NCBI GenBank assembly: GCA_015478945.1
Contig: JABUQX010148268.1
Location: forward strand, 1-23,539
Origin: Trachelipus rathkii
Lineage: Eukaryota; Arthropoda; Malacostraca; Isopoda; Trachelipodidae
DNA length: 23,539 bases
Direction of reading: 5' to 3'
The first letter of the stretch is position 1; each line of letters starts with the position of its first letter. Shown here one piece after another: positions 7,813 through 17,384 of this stretch. The position numbers and the translations under genes were made by a program. The notes below the pieces were generated by a model. It had not been told where the DNA came from, did no database searches, and was given only the letters and a program-made list of their open reading frames with translations.

Positions 7813-9858
7813 ATAGCAACTGTAAAATAAAGATATTAAAAATAGAATTCTTGGTAAGTTATGTAAACAACTTGGTTTCGAAATGAAAATTTGGGTAAAG
7901 CAAACGTAAAGGTATATTACGTTAGTAGTAATACGAATAAAGCTAATTATAGTGTAAATTATAGTATAAGTTGGATTTCATGGAATTGGGAACATTGCAG
8001 TAGCAAATTGGAATATAAAGTATCGCATTAGCATTTTAGAAATTATCGTTGTAATGATAGGTAAATGTAAGATCGACTTGGAAATTAAACGTTTGTTAGA
8101 TTGAATTGTTTACAATTGGGCAAAGTAATTTGACCAACATAGAAATATATTTTTGATTATTTGATAATTAGTAAGTTAAAATTTTGAAAAGTTTATAACA
8201 GTTTAGAAAGCATATTTGAAGTTATAAAGTTTGACTTCGTTTTGAGATTGAAAATAAGATTCTTTTTTGCATATTGGATGGTTTGTTCAATTTTAGGATT
8301 GTAAATATATTACGTAAATTGTTAGTGTGGAGTTTTTAATAAAATGGATAGTGTGTAATTTCTTTTATTTACTAAACATGTTAGTTTGCTTTTAAACGGT
8401 AACCTGATAAATATTGAAACGGTAAAAAAGAGTTTGGAATAATTTTGCTAATTTATATATTGACTATCATGTTTTTATTGTCATCATACGAGTTTGGATT
8501 TTGACGGTTATTTGTGTAGAATCTTCGTAACAATCATAATTATTGGGTTGGAAAAAACCACCTGGTAAATTCTGAATATTAAGATCGGTTAATTAAGCAA
8601 CTGTCTTTGAATAACGCAACGAAGTTTCAGAAATAATTTAGTGCGCGGAATTTCAGAAATAGTTTTGTGCCTTGAATTTCGGAAATGGTTTCGTGCACTG
8701 AGTTTCAGAAATATTAATTTGACAAAAATAGCTGAGTGTACTGAATTTCAGAAATAATTTGTGCACAGAGTTTCAGAAATATTTTGGTGTACGGAGTTTC
8801 AGAAATATTTATAATTTAGCATTCTGACTTTGAAAATAAATTAGCATTCTGACTTTGAAAATAGATTCGTGTTTTTGACTTTGAACATGACTTAACATAC
8901 TGAATTTGAAAATAAATTAGTATATTGACTTAGAATAACTTAGTATATTAATTGGAACATAAGCTAGTATACGAGTTGAATATAGATTTATACATTGACC
9001 TTTTGAAATAGATTGCCTTATAGATTTTATTGATTTTGCTTTGTGGATTATAAATTGGCATGATACAACTTAAGAACATTATTGTGCGGAATTTCAGAAA
9101 TAATATGTTGATACAAATCTGATTTTTGTTTGAACTTTCATCATGATGATCGACTTTAACTTAAACTTTTTAGGGTTGACGGTTGAGTCAAGACTTTGAA
9201 CAATTTACTTTAATAACTTTTAGTTTAACTATCACGACTTTTCATTTGGACTTTGAAACAATTTACTTTAGTAACTTTTGGTTTAGCTATCACGACTTTT
9301 CATTTGGACTTTGAAATAATTTTTAGAGTACTGATTTTTGGTTCTATTCGACATTTGAGTAAATAATCTGAACAACATTAGTATTTGACATTTAGCTTTA
9401 TGACTTAAATAGCTTTAGCATTTTGATACTTGAGTGGATTTTGAACAATTTTGGTAGTTAACATTTAGTTTCATAAATTTGATAGCATTAGCATTTTGTT
9501 GTTTTATGAATTACATAAGCATTCGTGGTCTATTTTGATTTCATAATGAATAGTGGAGCTCGAGTAGATTACGTAAGTGACTTTCAATTGTTTTGGTTCT
9601 GTTAAACGACTTGACTTGTCCGAGTAGAGTTTCTGATTATAGTTGGAATAGTTTAGGAATAGCTACTGAAGAATAATAAAACACGATATAGAGTAATTTA
9701 ATTAACAAGAAGGTTAAGTAAAGAACAAGCATTAGAATAATAATTTTATTAGTTAATAAGTTTATTGATAAAATTTATATGTATTGATATACGAAATTAG
9801 AACACAACGCTCTGTACAGTTTAGTAATTAAGAAACCACTATACGATAAAATTGAATA
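7813..9858 (+). repeat. Long noncoding part of unit A with nested degenerate tandem repeats
   Basis: No plausible gene. Three kinds of internal repetition are visible. About 8622-8820 repeats GTTTCAGAAATA/GAATTTCAGAAATA with spacers containing GTGC, every 25-40 bases. About 8818-8960 repeats GACTTTGAAAATAAATTAG with TAGCATTCT. 9192-9310 has two tandem copies of a roughly 58-base unit beginning GACTTTGAA and ending GACTTTTCATTTG. The same arrangement is in copy B at 12756-14798. It resembles the sequence-poor body of a long LTR or satellite. Confidence 0.75.
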
Positions 9859-10051
9859 CGATTTGTTTATTTTGAAATTTTGGGTGGTGCGGGACATTAT
9901 TTTGCTGCACTACCACATAATATTTTTTGGTGCCATGCTGCGTTTCGTGCCGGGTTATTATTGTGCCAGTCCGATTTATTTTGAAATTTACTGCTTGGTA
10001 CACCTACAATCCCTTAGTGTAATCTTTTGAAGGGGGGTAGGCTGGGGCCTT

Positions 10052-10057
10052 ATATAA
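10052..10057 (+). promoter_or_regulatory. TATA-like box of unit B
   Basis: Identical in sequence and context to the candidate at 194-199 in copy A, about 110 bases before the copy B ATG at 10167. A transcription start is not shown by the sequence. Confidence 0.35.
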
Positions 10058-10166
10058 CATTAAATTAGTTTGAACTACAAGTGTGTTAACCTTGAATAGG
10101 ATATTTAGTGCCATTTATTGGTAAAATAAAATTATAAGTTTGGTAAGAAAGAGAATTTGTGTCAAG

Positions 10167-10961
10167 ATGGAGAATAAGAAGAATGTACAAGGAGAATTAA
10201 ATCAAGAAGAAAATGTTAGTTGTACTTTTTGTAACAAGATAGGCCATGTAGTAGGAAACTGTTTTAGGAAAAATGGATCTTGTTTTAATTGTGGCCAAAA
10301 AGACCACCAAATTAAAGATTGTAATTTGAGAAATAGAAGAATAAGCAGACAAGAACGATACGTAAGAAGAAATGAATGCACATTCTGTTATAAAAGAGGT
10401 CATACGGAAGAGCAGTGTTTCAGAAAATGGAACTGCTGTTTCTTCTGTGGCAAGAGGGAACACAAGATAAGCGATTGTAACATGAGAATAGAAAAGAATA
10501 GACGAGAAAAAGTTGACAGTACAGACCAAGAAGAAGTGACTAGTAGGGTGAAAGAACAGAGAATAGACATATTTTGCTTATATTGTGGAGAATCACACCT
10601 TATGAAAGACTGTACGGAATTTGAAACAAATGTGTTGCGGATAATAGTTAGGTTGCAAGAGTTAGAGGCTCTTGAAGAGGCTAGGAGCCATGAAAGTATT
10701 TGTAAAACATCTGAAGAATGTGTAAGTTGTTTTGATGAACAAAGTTATGAGGATGCAGAAATGACACCACCTATGGTTAAAAAAGTAGAAATAAATAAGG
10801 AAATTAACAGCATACAGATTAGGGAAACAGAAAAAACTGAAAGTGATATAGGTTGTAGTGCGAAAATTAAAGTGAAAAAGAACACCGAAAGTGCCTGGGT
10901 CAACCCAACTGAAAAGTTGAGGAAAAGAGGAAAGAAAAAGAAAAGATTATACCGTAAATAG
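10167..10961 (+). CDS. Five-zinc-knuckle Gag/nucleocapsid-like protein, copy B, intact
   Basis: A 264-residue ORF from ATG 10167. An upstream in-frame TTG at 10140 would add 9 residues, and I number residues from there. Cys/His spacing gives five knuckles: C28-C31-H36-C41, C48-C51-H56-C61, C80-C83-H88-C93, C100-C103-H108-C113 (all C-x2-C-x4-H-x4-C) and C146-C149-H153-C158 (C-x2-C-x3-H-x4-C). Knuckles 1+2 and 3+4 look like a duplicated two-knuckle module, each with CTFC, an FRK linker and a basic NLRNRR/NMRIEK tail. Residues 160-230 are acidic and mixed, possibly helical (RIIVRLQELEALEEA), and the C-terminus is strongly basic. Nucleic-acid binding is well supported; a Gag origin is inference, since no capsid fold or pol is visible. 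A cellular CNBP-like origin is the alternative. I do not recognise a named family. Confidence 0.8.
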   Translation: MENKKNVQGELNQEENVSCTFCNKIGHVVGNCFRKNGSCFNCGQKDHQIKDCNLRNRRISRQERYVRRNECTFCYKRGHTEEQCFRKWNCCFFCGKREHKISDCNMRIEKNRREKVDSTDQEEVTSRVKEQRIDIFCLYCGESHLMKDCTEFETNVLRIIVRLQELEALEEARSHESICKTSEECVSCFDEQSYEDAEMTPPMVKKVEINKEINSIQIRETEKTESDIGCSAKIKVKKNTESAWVNPTEKLRKRGKKKKRLYRK

Positions 10962-10990
10962 GCCAATAAATGAGTGGTTATATGAATGCA

Positions 10991-11290
10991 TTGCCTTAGC
11001 AATCGAAAGGTGATTGCTTGGGCAATAAAAGTAAAAGGAAATATAATATAGGGGAAAATTTTTGAACTTCATTGAATAAATAGTTAAATATGGTTACCTT
11101 AACAATCAAGTAAAGATTGTTTTGGTAACAAAATAAATAGTAAAAAGATCACCTTAGGGATCAAAAAAGTAATTGTTTTGAAGACGAAAAAAAAAAAAAA
11201 ATTTTTTGTTTTAATTTAGTAGGGTTGCTTTAGCAATCACTATAGATTGCTTTAGCAACAAAATAACTGAAAATAGATCGCCCTAGCGAT
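10991..11290 (+). repeat. Array of related stem-loop motifs, copy B
   Basis: The same stem-loops as in copy A, in the same order: about 10991-11025, 11093-11129, a short GATCACCTTAGGGATC form near 11147-11162, 11224-11259 and about 11276-11291. The third motif is a perfect GATC-ended inverted repeat here, whereas copy A has ATC in place of GATC at its left edge. It lies between the zinc-knuckle stop codon and the acceptor at 11433-11434, so it may sit in an intron or 3' leader. Confidence 0.6.
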
Positions 11291-11434
11291 CAAGGAATAA
11301 AATTTTGAAAATAATAAATAATTTGAATTATGTAAATATTTAGCAATAGCTGACGTTGAGAAAATTTTTGTGCCTTAGCCAAATGGTTGAGAAAAATTGT
11401 TTTGCTTGCACGTAATGTTTTTGTTTCATTTCAG

Positions 11435-11550
11435 TGTATGTTATCAGGAAAGAAGAACTGATTGTCCATAACAAAGGAGATAGCCGAGTACGAGCCTTAG
11501 CCGTAAAACCAATTAAAACATCAAGACGAGTGAGGAATTTTGTTTATTAA
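11435..11550 (+). CDS. Short second ORF / candidate 3' exon of unit B
   Basis: Identical counterpart of 1562-1677: acceptor AG at 11433-11434, open frame to TAA at 11548-11550, same basic peptide. Reading-frame conservation here is weak evidence because the two copies are almost identical throughout. Confidence 0.4.
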
Positions 11551-11909
11551 GCCTGGAATGAGTAATAAATTTGTTTATGGATGAAAACCTGAGAAATCGA
11601 CTTTTGGAATCTAGCCTAGATACCCTAGTGTAAGCTTTGATGAGGAGGTGTCATAGGGGCTAGGCTAACGCCATCACCAAAGTTAGGCCTGCTTAAGGTA
11701 AAAAGTAGCAGTTGACAAATATGAGGAAATTCGAGGTAAAGTCTTGTAAATATTAAAGTTTTTGTAAATATATTAAAGTTAAAAGTAAAGTTAGGACCTT
11801 AAAAATAAAATAAAGAATATTTTGTAAATATAAAAGTACTTAAAGAAAATATTGTAAATATTATAAAAGAAAGAATTAGGTCATAAAAAGATATAAAAGA
11901 TTTAAAAAA

Positions 11910-12205
<296 letters not shown>

Positions 12206-12452
12206 ATTTGGTGTGTTTCTGTGTGTAAAATGTAAATTGTGAAATGTTAGTATGGGTTTTGTTGTTGAAAAATAAATATTAAGCCAAATTTTAGGAATAC
12301 GCTTTCAAAAAATATTTTAACGAACAAGAAAATGTAAATTTGTATATATATGATATTAATCTATGTATTTTTCTTCCAAATAATAGTTTGGGAAAATATC
12401 AATGTTAAAAATGCACCCCGAAAATGTTTGACCAAAATATGGCAACAAGGAT

Positions 12453-12460
12453 ATGACGTC
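12453..12460. promoter_or_regulatory. CRE-like palindrome TGACGTCA, copy B
   Basis: Same octamer and flanks as 2901-2908 in copy A. Near-identity of the units means its presence twice is not independent support. Confidence 0.3.
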
Positions 12461-14798
12461 ATCGAATAAAAAATCGATGTCTCGGGAACAGAGCGATGAA
12501 GAGCTCACTTGTTATTTAGATCTGGTTGTGTCAACAACTCTTTTGTAGAGGTTATTTGTTAAGTTTTGTAATATGGTAATAGGTTTGGTCTGATTAGCTC
12601 TGTATTTGTGATTCGTTTTGTTAGTTTGAAAAAACATCTTATATGGAAATTGTATATAATCGGAAAATATTTTATTATTTGAAGTTGAGTTAGAAATTGT
12701 ACATATTAATTGAATTTGCCTGTTGGCTTGTGTTAAATATATTAGGTTTATAGATAGCAACTGTAAAATAAAGATATTAAAAATAGAATTCTTGGTAAGT
12801 TATGTAAACAACTTGGTTTCGAAATGAAAATTTGGGTAAAGCAAACATAAAGGTATATTACGTTAGTATTAATACGAATAAAGCTAATTATAGTGTAAAT
12901 TATAGTATAAGTTGGATTTCATGGAATTGGGAACATTGCAGTAGCAAATTGGAATATAAAGTATCGCATTAGCATTTTAGAAAGTATCGTAGTAATGATA
13001 GGTAAATGTAAGATCGACTTGGAAATTAAACGTTTGTTAGATTGAATTGTTTACAATTGGGCAAAGTAATTTGACCAACATAGAAATATATTTTTGATTA
13101 TTTGATAATTAGTAAGTTAAAATTTTGAAAAGTTTATAACAGTTTAGAAAGCATATTTGAAGTTATAAAGTTTGACTTCGTTTTGAGATTGAAAATAAGA
13201 TTCTTTTTTGCATATTGGATGGTTTGTTCAATTTTAGGATTGTAAATATATTACGTAAATTGTTAGTGTGGAGTTTTTAATAAAATGGATAGTGTGTAAT
13301 TTCTTTTATTTACTAAACATGTTAGTTTGCTTTTAAACGGTAACCTGATAAATATTGAAACGGTAAAAAAGAGTTTGGAATAATTTTGCTAATTTATATA
13401 TTGACTATCATGTTTTTATTGTCATCATACGAGTTTGGATTTTGACGGTTATTTGTGTAGAATCTTCATAACAATCATAATTATTGGGTTGGAAAAACCA
13501 CCTGGTAAATTCTGAATATTAAGATTGGTTAATTAAGCAACTGTCTTTGAATAACGCAACGAAGTTTCAGAAATAATTTAGTGCGCGGAATTTCAGAAAT
13601 AGTTTTGTGCCTTGAATTTCGGAAATGGTTTCGTGCACTGAGTTTCAGAAATATTAATTTGACAAAAATAGCTGAGTGTACTGAATTTCAGAAATAATTT
13701 GTGCACAGAGTTTCAGAAATATTTTGGTGTACGGAGTTTCAGAAATATTTATAATTTAGCATTCTGACTTTGAAAATAAATTAGCATTCTGACTTTGAAA
13801 ATAGATTCGTGTTTTTGACTTTGAACATGACTTAACATACTGAATTTGAAAATAAATTAGTATATTGACTTAGAATAACTTAGTATATTAATTGGAACAT
13901 AAGCTAGTATACGAGTTGAATATAGATTTATACATTGACCTTTTGAAATAGATTGCCTTATAGATTTTATTGATTTTGCTTTGTGGATTATAAATTGGCA
14001 TGATACAACTTAAGAACATTATTGTGCGGAATTTCAGAAATAATATGTTGATACAAATCTGATTTTTGTTTGAATTTTCATCATGATGATCGACTTTAAC
14101 TTAAACTTTTTAGGGTTGACGGTTGAGTCAAGACTTTGAACAATTTACTTTAATAACTTTTAGTTTAACTATCACGACTTTTCATTTGGACTTTGAAACA
14201 ATTTACTTTAGTAACTTTTGGTTTAGCTATCACGACTTTTCATTTGGACTTTGAAATAATTTTTAGAGTACTGATTTTTGGTTCTATTCGACATTTGAGT
14301 AAATAATCTGAACAACATTAGTATTTGACATTTAGCTTTATGACTTAAATAGCTTTAGCATTTTGATACTTGAGTGGATTTTGAACAATTTTGGTAGTTA
14401 ACATTTAGTTTCATAAATTTGATAGCATTAGCATTTTGTTTGTTTTATGAATTACATAAGCATTCGTGGTCTATTTTGATTTCATAATGAATAGTGGAGC
14501 TCGAGTAGATTACGTAAGTGACTTTCAATTGTTTTGGTTCTGTTAAACGACTTGACTTGTCCGAGTAGAGTTTCTGATTATAGTTGGAATAGTTTAAGAA
14601 TAGCTACTGAAGAATAATAAAACACGATATAGAGTAATTTAATTAACAAGAAGGTTAAGTAAAGAACAAGCATTAGAATAATAATTTTATTAGTTAATAA
14701 GTTTATTGATAAAATTTATATGTATTGATATACGAAATTAGAACACAACGCTCTGTACAGTTTAGTAAATAAGAAACCACTATACGATAAAATTAGTC

Positions 14799-14857
14799 AC
14801 GTTTGTTTATTTTGAAATTTTGGGTGGTGCGGGACATTATTTTGCTGCACTACCACA
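14799..14857 (+). repeat. Truncated third copy of the tandem unit
   Basis: These 59 bases repeat the first 59 bases of copies A and B (through CTACCACA) almost exactly, then stop. The next base begins antisense LINE sequence. This shows that the periodicity goes beyond a simple two-copy duplication. The break leaves no poly(A) and no target duplication, so it looks like a recombination or deletion breakpoint and not a clean LINE insertion. Confidence 0.85.
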
Positions 14858-15541
14858 GCGCCACCACCCAAGTCTCCCCGTAGTTCCTAAGAGCGAAAAA
14901 CCATAAATCGGTTGAATGAATGTATATCGCCAGTAGACTTCGTGCAACGAGCCGTACTGGCGAGGATTTAATTTCCAGATGATCTAAGAAGTGAGTTGAG
15001 AAGGGTTTCAAACATCTTAGATAGAATACAAGGGAGAGCTACAGGGCCATAGTTAGAAGGATCAGAGCGGCTTCCTTTTTTTCGGAATAGGTTGGACATG
15101 TGAGAGCTTCCAACACTGAGGGAGGGAAAGTGCTAGTATTGAGACATAGAGAATATAGTTGAGCGAGGGCCGAAGAAAAAAACCATATCGGTTGTAGATA
15201 GGAATGTATATTGCCAGTAGACTTCGTGCAACGAGAGCAGATTTACAGAAGTTGCTAGAGATGAAAGATTTGTCAGTAGGAGAACCAAGGAGGTTAGCGC
15301 ACTTTCCTTTGATGAAAGCCAGCTTTGCTCGTCGTATCCCTGCAACGTTTCTAGCTGAATGAAAATTGCCGAGTGGTAGGAGAACGAGAATTTTCCACAC
15401 CCGATGGCACTGTCTAGCCTGAATGACCAGAATGACCAGAAACCATGGATTATGAGGGAAGAAAGATTTAGTTTTAGAAGGGAATGAATGAGGAAAGAAA
15501 ATTTAGCTGAAGAAGGAATGAACCTGCTCATCCCATCCCAT
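14858..15541 (-). pseudogene. Rearranged antisense fragment of the Jockey-like LINE
   Basis: Read on the minus strand it matches the linker and early RT part of the LINE at 3775-6629: MSxFIPSS near 15531, KFHSARN near 15355, SPTDKSFISSNFCKS near 15270, SLNYILYVS and QCWKLSHVQPIPKK near 15090-15160, and finally LRNYGETWVVAL at 14858-14893. A segment equivalent to about 5390-5446 of the first LINE (TSTGD...Y region, CTCGTTGCACGAAGTCTACT) occurs twice, at about 14901-14953 and 15182-15233, and the first of these replaces roughly 260 bases of linker. Frames are broken. No 3' tail is present, and the left edge abuts the truncated third tandem unit. Confidence 0.8.
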
Positions 15542-15664
15542 TTGCAGCTCCTCCCTTATCTTTTAAATCTTTATACATCCATCATTATTCCTTATTGAGG
15601 TAGCCAATTTGCTATCATCTGCAAACTTGGAAACCTTACATTTAAGTCCCTGGTCTAAATATTT
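15541..15664 (-). pseudogene. Antisense LINE reverse-transcriptase scrap (CR1/L2-like, FADD box)
   Basis: The minus strand reads LDQGLKCKVSKFADDSKLAT, then an Ile-rich stretch with one stop and REELQMG. K-F-A-D-D-[ST]-K is the catalytic RT motif C in CR1/L2/Rex-type LINEs, where it is normally preceded by D-D-x-G-L and followed by a helix ending in W-x-x-x-W-Q-M. It differs from the YADD-type LINE next to it, so it comes from a different family. Only about 40 codons survive. Confidence 0.65.
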
Positions 15665-15766
15665 TATACATGTATGAGGAACAACCACTTGACCTAAAAA
15701 ATCGTTACGGATCACAAACATGTCTCCTCATTTCCATTAATAATTACTTTTCATTTTCATTGATTA

Positions 15767-15835
<69 letters not shown>

Positions 15836-15962
15836 GAGACTTAAGGAATCAAAAATTTTGATCGCTAAAATAATTTCGGGAGGTTGAACCCCTGACCCTC
15901 AATGCCTACAGCCATATATAAAAATATTTATATATATATATATGTGTATTCTTTTTATATAT

Positions 15963-16003
<41 letters not shown>

Positions 16004-16179
16004 TTTACTATATATATATATATATATATATATATCTAGACGGTAGAGAGAGAGAGAGAGAGAGAAAGAAATTTTTAAAATAGTTTTTCAATTAATCGTC
16101 ATCGTCATCGGCAAAATTTGCTCTAATCGTCATCGTCATCGGCAAAAATTTCAATGAAATCTTTAATATACACTCTTTC

Positions 16180-16245
<66 letters not shown>

Positions 16246-16366
16246 CTCACTATATAGATATATACTCACTCGATATATGAAAATAATAATTTGATTACAA
16301 TAAAACAGTAAAGTTTTGTGTACATTCTGAAAATATTTCTTGAGGTCTAAAGTAAATTTTAAAAAT
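15665..16366. repeat. Microsatellite-rich spacer upstream of the first host exon
   Basis: Holds (ATT)n at about 15764-15835, interrupted (AT)n at about 15928-16036, (GA)n at about 16047-16065, and (AT)n at about 16183-16241. Between them a 26-base direct duplication containing CGTCATCGTCATCGGCAAAA occurs at about 16093-16118 and 16124-16149. No coding frame is evident. The last 100 bases may be 5' UTR or intron of the gene that begins at 16367. Confidence 0.85.
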
Positions 16367-16486
16367 ATGGATATTAAAAATATTAAAAGTGAAATTGAAG
16401 TTAAGGATGAACTCTTTGAAAGTTCAGAAGATAATAGAAATGATGATCAAAGCTTCGAACAAAGTTCAGGGTTGGAAGATATTCAG
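16367..16486 (+). CDS. First visible coding exon of an acidic, probable zinc-finger-type host protein
   Basis: ATG at 16367 (context AAATATGG, good for translation) opens 40 codons: MDIKNIKSEIEVKDELFESS, then an acidic D/E/Q/S-rich segment ending GLEDIQ. The frame ends exactly at CAG|GTAGGA (donor at 16487), phase 0. IKSE and VKDE fit the sumoylation consensus psi-K-x-E/D or are near it. N-termini of the form I-K-x-E-I-E-V-K-D/E-E are common ahead of C2H2 zinc-finger arrays in arthropod genes, which suggests a DNA-binding regulator whose fingers lie downstream of the window; that is inference. It could be the initial exon or follow an untranslated exon. Confidence 0.7.
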
Positions 16487-16735
16487 GTAGGAAAATTTAT
16501 GATTATTATTATTATTATTTTGTTAAGAATTCCACTGTATAATAATAAAGCGATGTTATAGCCAAAAAAATTTTAAAATTCAACATATAAAGTGACTTCA
16601 CAAATTCTTTTTATATATTATATTAATATCCCCCTCCAGAAGGTGGCCTCCTTGTCTTTGAGAGGTGGCACAGACGTTTTGTGAATAGCCGCTTTCATTC
16701 TTTTTGTTATATTTGTTCTTGTTTACTCCTCTCCC

Positions 16736-16841
<106 letters not shown>

Positions 16842-17384
16842 CATTATCCCATTCACCTTACCATCCCTTCTCCAGTTTTTGTCCTTTCTCCTCCATTTTC
16901 TGTATGTACTACCCTAGGTATTCTTGATCTCTCTTCTGAGGTTCTCCATATTCTCCCGATTCCTGGTGTTGTCTCTGTGTGTGTCATATGCCCATCTTGC
17001 CCTCCTTCCTACGTGTGTGAGGAGGGTACAGGTTAAAAAACAGTTATTTTCGCCTATTGTAGGGGACCCAAACCTTGCTTAACCTGTGAGGAGGCTGTCC
17101 CGCACTTGGGTGCATAATCTTGGGTTTCACATCTTATCTGTTTGGTGCACTGCTATTAGGCTATTAATTTTTATCTTGGGACTGGACTGGACGGGAGATT
17201 CCTGGGAGCTTTCCTGAGGCTACACCCATGCTCCACCCTATAGGGTGGGGTTTCTGGAAGGGAGGCATTATGTTCTGGGCCTGTGGTGGGTGCAGTTACT
17301 GCGGTTATGCTCCCATGATTTATGCTTATATTAATCATTTGTGTTTATTTATTGTGGCGCATATGTTTTACAGGAGTATTTCTT
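16842..17384 (+). other. Probable 5' leader of the intronic Jockey-type LINE
   Basis: More GC-rich than its surroundings and continuous in style with the ORF1 that follows; it contains CTGTGAGGAGGCTGTCCCGC and a CACCCTATAGGGTGGGG inverted repeat near 17236-17252. There is no clear gene; a short frame ending YVCEEGTG (to 17033) has no recognisable relatives. I infer that this is a LINE 5' UTR because it leads directly to the ORF1-like ATG at 17385. Confidence 0.4.

Noticed and set aside
8620..8830. CRISPR-like array of TTTCAGAAATA repeats
   Set aside because: Repeats are short, degenerate and irregularly spaced with AT-rich spacers in a eukaryotic setting; this is ordinary degenerate tandem repetition.
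14821..14870. Apparent palindrome TGGGTGGTG ... CACCACCCA at the junction of the third tandem copy
   Set aside because: The right arm is ordinary antisense LINE sequence (coding T-W-V-V-A-L on the minus strand), so the match with the unit start appears coincidental.
15860..15915. tRNA-derived SINE remnant on the minus strand (GGGGTTCAACCTCCC resembles a B box)
   Set aside because: Only one near-match to the B box; no A box, no tail and no target duplication, so it is not supportable.
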